Below, in pieces: positions 55,983-64,000 of a stretch of DNA of 64,000 bases; within the stretch, counting starts at the first letter, position 1, and the number at the start of each line of letters is the position of its first letter. Below the pieces are notes generated by a model that saw nothing but the letters and a program-made list of their open reading frames with translations, ran no database searches and was not told where the DNA came from. This DNA comes from Angiostrongylus vasorum (Eukaryota > Nematoda > Chromadorea > Rhabditida > Metastrongylidae): contig JADANN010000164.1 in NCBI GenBank assembly GCA_018806985.1, positions 558,001 to 622,000 of the forward strand, written 5' to 3'. The position numbers were made by a program, and so were the translations under genes.

Positions 55983-58212
55983 TATATGCGCCTCTTTCTC
56001 ATTAACAAAAATAAAAATGCACTGTGATGCTAGTGAGATTTCATTAAAAATTCTACCCTTGGATATCTACATTGACATCTTTAGCACATATTTCTTGAAC
56101 ATCGTTTAGCTCTGATCTGAATTCTTGCAAACGACGAAAACATTTTCGACCGTGTAGAAAACAGCGCATTTCTACTAAGTAAATGCAATCAGTTAAAGAA
56201 CCGAATGCGAGCTGTGGATTCACTGGGTTTACCAAGTCGACAATAGGCAGAAAGTAGAAAGAAAAGCCAACCCCTGTAATCACAATGAAACGGAGAACCC
56301 ACGTGAAAACCTCTTCTCCGTATATGAAGTAGGCCAATATTCGTGGTCCTAAGTCACGGGCTGGATTGATCGGATATCCAAGATTCATGCCGTAGCTTGT
56401 TCCGATCAAAAGCAATGTAAGTCCGAAAAGCAACGGATGAGCAGCGTCAGGAATACGATTTCGTTTATCAATGATTACACAAACGAAGAAGACTAATAGG
56501 CCAGTACCCGCAACCTGAAACATTTTGTTGTCATATTCCCATTTACGTTAGTAGTCAACCTCAGCTGTGATATGGGTGCGCAAGTGAATCGAGACTACCG
56601 ACGTTTTTCAAACTAAGCAGAAAGCGGAGACAGAGTTTTTGACGGTTACCGAGAGTTGCTCAAGATCGCGTGTCTGCACCTGACTGGGGATCAACTGGAC
56701 TCATTAAGTCCACACCGTACCCTTGAGATGTTGAGCAGACCGTCGAATAGAACCTTGCTTTTTGAATGAAAGTTTTTGTTTCTTATGATTTAAAGTGCAG
56801 ATTTCCGTAAGTTATTTATCATCTTTCACTCTGATATAAACGCCATTGTTGTCCTAGGCATATTGCCAACTAGAAAATCGTTCAATTGGTTTCTGGTAAG
56901 AAAACAACCTGATCGAAAAAAAGCAAGTTGTATTGCTGATGTGAGAATCAGGAAAGGAGCAAAAAGCACCGTGCCGTAGATTTGGGACCAACTATCTTCA
57001 ACACACCTTCTGTGAAATGGACGAACTGATCTGGAAAGTCAATATAATTTTTGCATGAAGTCGGTAGAGACCATTAACAAACGATGTTGTCAGTGGTTCC
57101 AAACTACCGTAATATATTCCAAGCGCTGCGGCTGCTCCTAAAAAGGCGCCCAAAGTTTGTACCACGCAGTATATTAAAAAAATGTGGTACGGAAAGCTTT
57201 CCAAGAGTCACCATCGTTAGGGAGACAGCAGGATTGAAATGACCACCTGAAGAGCGTAGATGTATTTGTCTCGCGGATTTTTCATCGTCACATATCTGTT
57301 TTCACGCATGTCAGTCCGCTCAAAAAATCTGATTAATGTCACTAAAACTCGCTATTTTTTTCGAAAATCTATCTCTTGTTCTTTTAAGAAGTCGCTGTGA
57401 AGTGCCATCGTTAGAAATTCACGACGAACTCTTGATGATGGGAGCGTGACAATTCAAAGTCAATTTAGACAGCTCCAGTAATCTTGCCTGATGTTTTCGC
57501 ACAACTGTATACACAAAGGGTGATAGCAAAAGCCCAGCCAACGTTGATTTGAATCCAGGTGTTGAGTTTTTCATCCGAAAGTATGAACTGCATCACTATT
57601 GCATCACCGATAAACTGGAACGGAAATCAATTACAAACATATTGTAGGAACTCTATCGATTCCCACATGTCAATCTAATGCTTTCTTCAATTGTTTATTG
57701 CTTCAGTGTACAAAGAGAGTTCTTCGTTGTTCAAATAGGTGTTTAACAGAAGGACTATGCCTGAAGGTATCGCCCATGATGACTCCAAAATTTATATCCG
57801 GAAGGATAGCTAGGTCTAGACCTACGATAGTATTCGCTGATGTCCTGGAAGGAACCTAGTGGCCCTACAGCAAACAGCATTCAATCTAAACGGTCTGGTG
57901 ACTACTTGTGATGGAAACCGAAAGCCAATGAGCGGCTACCTACTTGGACAATCCCAAAAAATGAAGAAAAGCTGTTTCCAACCAGCAGGCAGTAATCTAG
58001 CTAAGCTCAGTTTATTAAAATAAACGATCTAATTATTAGAAATATTGCAAACGAAAAGTTTAAGAAAGTGAGATGTAGTTCGCTCCCAGACCTTCAAGCA
58101 GCTGATAAACAACGTTACCGTATCGGAAATGTCTTGATTTTTCTTCGGCTTCTTATTTAAACAATGTTAAGCATCAAGTCTACACTTTTTCGCACTCGTT
58201 TCAAAAAATAAC

Positions 58213-58492
58213 TAAAGCTAGAGTTCTCAGCGTTATCAATCCTTGAGGGATCCGCCATGCATTCGACTTCATTAAGCATCGTCAGAGGTGATTGGATGCA
58301 TATCTGGTCTATATAAAATGGCAGACACGCAGTAGCCCGATGATGTATGGAGTTGGTGTACCACCTTCCCAGACAGATTTGGTACCAATTTGCCTATCCC
58401 GGAGCGATAGAGGGTTTGGTGAGCGCAGGGAGCTGTATCGAACCCATGTGTTTCGCAGCGTCCCTCTAACCAGTGCGCAATACGCGTCCTCA
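58213..58492 (-). mobile_element. SINE-A copy
   Basis: CTCAGCGTTATCAATCC, GCATTCGACTTCATTAAGCA, GATTGGATGCATATCTGG, AGACAGATTTGGTACCAATT, and at the head CTCTAACCAGTGCGCAATAC (plus strand). Confidence 0.75.
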
Positions 58493-58783
58493 AAAAAATA
58501 ATAAGCTGTAGATATTCTGATCATTTACACCGGATCCGACTGATCAACGATTATTAGGACAAATACGCTGGATTAAGTGACGAAGAGAAAACGGCGGGGT
58601 TAATGTATGCCAGACGGAAAAATACTTCACTTCGTAAGAAGTGAGCTGAAATCTTCTGCCCACCCCCATGTGATTTCACACTGTATCTGTAGATCATCAA
58701 CACCACGTGAAAGGTTAGAAATTCAAGATGAGCTTGCGTGAAAGAAGTTCACAATATGTGGTAGTATTTATAGAGAATGGGAA

Positions 58784-58900
58784 TGACAGCGCAGTGGTAG
58801 TAGTGCCGTCTTTCACAAGCACGGTACTAGCTTCGCACCCGCGCCAAGCCTTTAATGTCGGAAATTTGGCGCCAGACTTCTCTAGAATCCCATTTACTTC
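58784..58900 (+). mobile_element. SINE-A/B head fragment
   Basis: A box GACAGCGCAGTGGTAGTAG and B-box-like GCTTCGCACCC, then GGCGCCAGACTTCTCTAG. The tail is missing. The reading frame across it is incidental. Confidence 0.5.
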
Positions 58901-59429
58901 CTCAAATGCACGCAGAAACACTCACCGCCAAATATCTCAGGTTGCCAGGAAACGAATGGAATGGAAGAAGTGTTGATATTTGTAAATTACAGAAAAGCTA
59001 CACTTACAAGTAGTAGAGCAGTACCGAAGAACTCCGAAAGCGCATTACGCAATATCGGCGTTCTAATATGGATAGCACTTCTCAGAATATCGGGAGTGAA
59101 GACTGGTTTCTGTGAATCTACGTCCGACAGCTCCGACACCTTAAGTACTATAATTGTTGCTGTGCTAGAATACCGTTTTAGTTTTTATTAATTTCAGAAA
59201 TTATACCATTTTTTGTGTTGTATCATGTGTGACACATCTCAGACTTCTTACATAGTTATTTTTTGAATGAAGTAGAAATTTCACTTGAGCTGTTCGAATT
59301 TGGGATACCCTTCCCCAGTAGTGCTAGTTGATCTTCTAGGTTTCCTGGGAACCTCCAGAATCTAAAGGTCTGTAGTTCCGCTTGGCAATGGGTTTCAAGT
59401 TGCGTTCAGCTGAGACGAAAGTTTTATTA

Positions 59430-59431
59430 TC

Positions 59432-59487
<56 letters not shown>

Positions 59488-59500
59488 GTATATATATATC
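59430..59500. repeat. (TA)n microsatellite
   Basis: About 30 TA units with two TG interruptions. Confidence 0.9.
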
Positions 59501-60654
59501 AAATTCTTATGCATTTACACGTAATATAATCTTTTCAAAGCGGGATAAGTAGGATGAACCACTTTTTTCAATAAAAATTCATTTAAACACTGTTAGTAGG
59601 GTGTTAGTGTTCCTGCGCCAACGATTAATTTTAAGTGGAAATCAAGTGAGAATATGCCAAATGCGTAAATCATGGCTCTCTTATGCATATGTAAATTGAT
59701 TCATTAAGAGATTTGTCTATGACTTTTTGTTGAACTGGTGTATGTGACTGAATATAAAGTGTATAAACTAAAAGCATATCGAAGCTTAAAAGTGTATGAG
59801 TGCATTTGGAAAATAAACACCGAATCGAGAGAGACTATCAAGAAATTCGACCTACTGTGCTCTTTATGCGCCTACTCCCCATTTCTTCGCTTACAGCCTC
59901 ATGGATAATCAATGACACTTTGGGCTAGCTATCACCAGCTGAAAAATGGCGCAGAGCTGGCGAAAGGGCTTTGGCGTGGAGCCCACAAGCCTCGAAGATG
60001 TTCCTCTTCACAGGGCTGCCGATGGTGTTTGATACACCGTACTCATGCTACGCCAGAAAATTAAATTATTGTCAGTCGGCAGCTCGATTTTGTGTGTCAC
60101 AGCAAAGTGAGCTCTCGTTGAATGCTCCATACTCTGAGTGAACATAGTCAGCCCTCGTGAGACAACACCAGTGAGTTACAGTTGCATCAACACGACTCGA
60201 CCTACTGGGAGAGATTCTGATAGGAGATCAGAGATATTCCTGCTAGGAGAACAACACGTTCGAAATCTTCGTGATCCTTAGCAGCAGAACTTAATAGTTC
60301 GATTTAATTCGGAATCATGTCCTTGCAAGCTAGTCATGTCCATCGTCTGATACTCGCGTTGCATTGCTCCTGCCTGAAAGCCAGCTTGAATCTCTACATG
60401 TTGTCGAGGCCGCAGACAGCTCCGAAACTTCTCACTTCCGTGAGAGAAAAGGGAGCGTCGAGAATTTTTAAACCCGTCTTTCATTAAAACTAGGTATGAA
60501 GAATATATTTTTTTTGTGAGCTTACACAAGGTTGTTCCAAAACATTATTGTGGCCAAATTTCATGAGAACGGTGTGCCAAATAGTATAATTCCAACTGGT
60601 TGAGGATTCATTATCATCGGGAAAGCAGATCATATTCCATGACAACAGATCATC

Positions 60655-60760
60655 AACCAATCTCTATAAAAGGGCGTTGCCAGGTGAGGACACTTCATTC
60701 GAGCGATGTTCCACTGCAATAGATCCGACTCGACACGACTAAGAATGATGAAGCAGATTT
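60655..60760 (+). repeat. TATA unit, copy with TATAAAAGGGCG
   Basis: TATAAAAG at 60665, then TTCATTCGAGCGATGTTCC and GATCCGACTCGACACG in the family order. The hammerhead-like core is not recognisable here. Confidence 0.45.
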
Positions 60761-60879
60761 TTCGTAGCTTTGGTAATCTAACTTTTACAGCTGCGTAAGT
60801 GCGAATGTAGCGACACGTTTTCTCGGAAAAGAATTGTTCGTTGTCTGTTCACCAATGCGTTGAGTAGTCGTTGAAGTTT

Positions 60880-61290
60880 CGGCTGCATTTAGTCGAATCA
60901 CTGAGCCTACTTCTCTACGGTAATCACTTCACCAAGATTCAGGAAGCAGGGATTGATCAAACCAGCTGCCACTATGGAACGGTCGGCGTGACTTTCTTTC
61001 GGTTTAATTTCACCATTGGGAAGTGTTGCGGCGTTTCATAGCGGTCGAATCACCTGAGGCTATCGTCGCGGGTTGCCAATAGATGATCCATTTGTCCACG
61101 TGTATTTGCTTCTACTAAAGTCTTCAACTCGTCACCGTCAACAGCAGAAGGAGGAAGTCGACCTCCTTCATCTTCAATGTCAAATTGATCGAGACGTATT
61201 TTTTCCAAACTAACGCTGCAGTGTGAATTCGTTAACACTTTCTTGGCCACATACCTCATGGGTGATTCGACTCTTTTGGGCTGTACCACC
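60880..61290 (-). pseudogene. mariner transposase fragment 3, internally deleted
   Basis: Minus strand: SHCSVSLEKIRLDQFDIEDE and VDGDELKTLVEANTR (N-terminal linker region) are joined to a piece equal to APQHF.KLNRKKV..V and GLINPCFLNLGEVITVEK in shifted frames. The segment between residues about 80 and 175 of a normal transposase is gone. Confidence 0.75.
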
Positions 61291-62034
61291 TCCGAATTTG
61301 TAGTCGCAGAAGTAAATTGGCTGAAGTTGCTGTTTTGACGTCTGAAATCCCAGGAGGGTAAAGTTCATATGAAGAGCTTTGTAATGATATGTAGTAGCAG
61401 AGTTTACGCAGAAGCACTCTTACTAAAACGTGCACACAGAAAATATAAACACACAAATGTAATTGCAAATCCAACATATTTTTCGAGCAACCCATTGAAA
61501 AAGTGTCCAACATCTTCCTAATAATGTTGTACTCCCTTATGAGTTGTCTTTAACTAAAAGTACGCCTTAACAAAAATAAAATGGATCAAATAGTATATGC
61601 AAATGTGGTAAAAATTGGGATAGAGTTATATTCCAAACTAACAAAGATATCCCTTTAGGAGTAGTAGACTCACAACGACCAAATAACTTTTTGAAAATGG
61701 CTTTTTATTTGGTAACCATTGGACAGACGATAGCAAGCGAAAATTTTCATGCACCGTCGTCACAAATCTCTTTCTTATGAAAGATTTCTGAGAGATTGGA
61801 AATGAGGAGAGATGGTGAGACATCAATAATGGAAGAAATGTGTTTCCGCACGAAAGCAGATGAATTCGGGAGGAAGGTATCCCTCACTCTGATGCATTGT
61901 TCTCGCATCTCATTAGATAAAAGGAAGAAAATGGTGAAGCGTCCAACACGAATCACTTTCTGAGTGATGTTCTATGTGTTTGATTTCTTCAAGCATCGAA
62001 GACATGGTCATATGCATAACTGACCTACGAAATG

Positions 62035-62035
<1 letters not shown>

Positions 62036-62101
<66 letters not shown>

Positions 62102-62262
62102 TATGTGTGTATGTGTGTATGTGTGTATGTGTGTATGTGTGTGTGTATGTGTGTATGTGTGTATGTGTGTATGTGTGTATGTGTGTATGTGTGTGTATGT
62201 GTGTGTGATGTGTGTATGTGTGTATGTGTGTATGTGTGTATGTGTGTATGTGTGTATGTGTG
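62036..62262. repeat. (GT)n followed by (TGTGTATG)n
   Basis: About 30 GT units to 62093, then octamer units built from GTGT and ATGT, with small interruptions at 62140 and 62200. Confidence 0.95.
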
Positions 62263-63749
62263 TATGTATGTATGTATGTATGTATGTATGTATGTATGTA
62301 TGTATGTATGTATGTATGTATGTATGTATGTATGTATGTATGTATGTATGTATGTATGTATGTATGTATGTATGTATGTATGTATGTATGTATGTATGTA
62401 TGTATGTATGTATGTATGTATGTATGTATGTATGTATGTATGTATGTATGTATGTATGTATGTATGTATGTATGTATGTATGTATGTATGTATGTATGTA
62501 TGTATGTATGTATGTATGTATGTATGTATGTATGTATGTATGTATGTATGTATGTATGTGCATGTATGTATGTATGTATGTATGTATGTATGTATGTATG
62601 TATGTATGTATGTATGTATGTATGTATGTATGTATGTATGTATGTATGTATGTATGTATGTATGTATGTATGTATGTATGTATGTATGTATGTATGTATG
62701 TATGTATGTATGTATGTATGTATGTATGTATGTATGTATGTATGTATGTATGTATGTATGTATGTATGTATGTATGTATGTATGTATGTATGTATGTATG
62801 TATGTATGTATGTATGTATGTATGTATGTATGTATGTATGTATGTATGTATGTATGTATGTATGTATGTATGTATGTATGTATGTATGTATGTATGTATG
62901 TATGTATGTATGTATGTATGTATGTATGTATGTGATGTATGTATGTATGTATGTATGTATGTATGTATGTATGTATGTATGTATGTATGTATGTATGTAT
63001 GTATGTATGTATGTATGTATGTATGTATGTATGTATGTATGTATGTATGTATGTATGTATGTATGTATGTATGTATGTATGTATGTATGTATGTATGTAT
63101 GTATGTATGTATGTATGTATGTATGTATGTATGTATGTATGTATGTATGTATGTATGTATGTATGTATGTATGTATGTATGTATGTATGTATGTATGTAT
63201 GTATGTATGTATGTATGTATGTATGTATGTATGTATGTATGTATGTATGTATGTATGTATGTATGTATGTATGTATGTATGTATGTATGTATGTATGTAT
63301 GTATGTATGTATGTATGTATGTATGTATGTATGTATGTATGTATGTATGTATGTATGTATGTATGTATGTATGTATGTATGTATGTATGTATGTATGTAT
63401 GTATGTATGTATGTATGTATGTATGTATGTATGTATGTATGTATGTATGTATGTATGTATGTATGTATGTATGTATGTATGTATGTATGTATGTATGTAT
63501 GTATGTATGTATGTATGTATGTATGTATGTATGTATGTATGTATGTATGTATGTATGTATGTATGTATGTATGTATGTATGTATGTATGTATGTATGTAT
63601 GTATGTATGTATGTATGTATGTATGTATGTATGTATGTATGTATGTATGTATGTATGTATGTATGTATGTATGTATGTATGTATGTATGTATGTATGTAT
63701 GTATGTATGTATGTATGTATGTATGTATGTATGTATGTATGTATGTATG

Positions 63750-63780
<31 letters not shown>
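62263..63780. repeat. (TATG)n microsatellite, about 1.5 kb
   Basis: Close to 380 tetranucleotide units with only two breaks (GTGCATG near 62559 and GTGATG near 62933). No frame of either strand contains a stop, so several 300-638-codon frames of MYVC or HTYI repeats appear. They are not genes. A short (GT)n closes it at 63787-63810. Confidence 0.97.
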
Positions 63781-63810
63781 TGTATTTGTGTGTGTGTGTG
63801 TGTGTGTGTC

Positions 63811-64000
63811 CACGTATCCTTTCGAACACAAGATTAAATGCAGATCAAAAGTCACCTTGCGCTTCTCCGAAACGGTAGGTTTAAAAACTGAGCTCTTTGT
63901 TCCGATTTAACGCATACTTTCTGCATTTGCGCACACACACTTGCTCACGAATGCGAGCGTGGGTGTGTTCTCGTTTACGCAGATCGCATTCTAGAAGTCG
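63811..64000. other. Right edge, no feature recognised
   Basis: Unique sequence with no recognisable gene. Confidence 0.3.

Larger units (their letters stand above)
53732..59147 (-). pseudogene. Aquaglyceroporin (MIP family), frame broken at three T-runs; 5' end not found
   Basis: Exons: 59008-59147, 57488-57614, 57108-57246, 56909-57030, 56303-56514, 54198-54401, 53732-53744. The product is a six-helix MIP channel for water and glycerol. Key motifs are LRNALSEFFGTALLL (helix 1), GGHFNPAVS (first NPA box), VVQTLGAFLGAAAALG, GYPINPARDLGPR (second NPA box with the Asp typical of glycerol-conducting members) and YHDYYFWIPIVAP. The tail ends SSK-stop, with AATAAA 84 bases further on at 53643-53648. 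Frame faults: a T7 run (57176-57182) has one T too many, a T5 run (56961-56965) has one too many, and a T7 run (56916-56922) has two too many or one too few; the second produces an in-frame TGA. The donor after 57488 reads GC, a known minor class. No initiating ATG is in the first exon, so an upstream exon is missing. It is either a decaying gene or a good gene with consensus errors. Confidence 0.8.

Noticed and set aside
60278..60529. Minus-strand ORF as the first aquaporin exon
   Set aside because: An acceptor-like CTTTCAG precedes an ATG, but no good donor follows and the encoded residues have no family match; kept only as a weak possibility.
61913..63910. Reading frames of 298-638 codons on both strands
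   Set aside because: They are translations of GT/TATG microsatellite (MYVC or HTYI repeats); the repeat lacks stop codons in every frame.

Overview
The window looks like genomic DNA from a parasitic strongylid nematode of the hookworm type. This is inferred from three things: short introns with GTAAGT-like donors and TTTCAG acceptors, a likely spliced-leader acceptor five bases before a start codon, and dense small repeats with broken RTE, mariner and Penelope elements. No species is claimed. Nothing bacterial or viral was seen.

Three host genes can be rebuilt exon by exon. (1) A minus-strand ACBD3/GCP60-type Golgi protein spans 11083-50592. It has 12 exons, all splice phases agree, and the product is 413 residues with an N-terminal acyl-CoA-binding domain, a Gln-rich middle and a C-terminal GOLD domain. 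Its introns reach about 9 kb and are full of mobile elements. (2) An F-box/leucine-rich-repeat gene on the plus strand (20713-25828, 5 exons, 487 residues) lies wholly inside ACBD3 intron 5. (3) A minus-strand aquaglyceroporin (53732-59147, first exon not found) keeps both NPA boxes but has three T-homopolymer length faults that break its frame.

Most of the remaining sequence is repeats. There are two RTE-type non-LTR families: RTE-A at 5755-8610, 8955-10330, 31590-33360 and 42715-43250, and RTE-B at 39040-42180, 4430-5400 and 12560-12840. There are three mariner transposase fragments, all on the minus strand, and one Penelope-like fragment with a GIY-YIG motif (43860-44420). Short families include tRNA-derived SINE-A and SINE-B, an inverted-repeat (foldback) family with tRNA-like arms, a roughly 370-bp element that looks like an internally deleted RTE-B, and a roughly 180-bp unit running from a TATA box to AATAAA with a hammerhead-ribozyme-like core. 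The right end (62036-63810) is a 1.8-kb microsatellite, mainly (TATG)n, whose very long reading frames are artefacts. A 66-bp minisatellite lies at 37745-38065.

The three genes show no shared pathway. The main interest is structural: a nested antisense gene, a very long repeat-laden gene, a possibly dying aquaporin, and several small non-autonomous repeat families that appear to borrow ends from RTE and Penelope elements.
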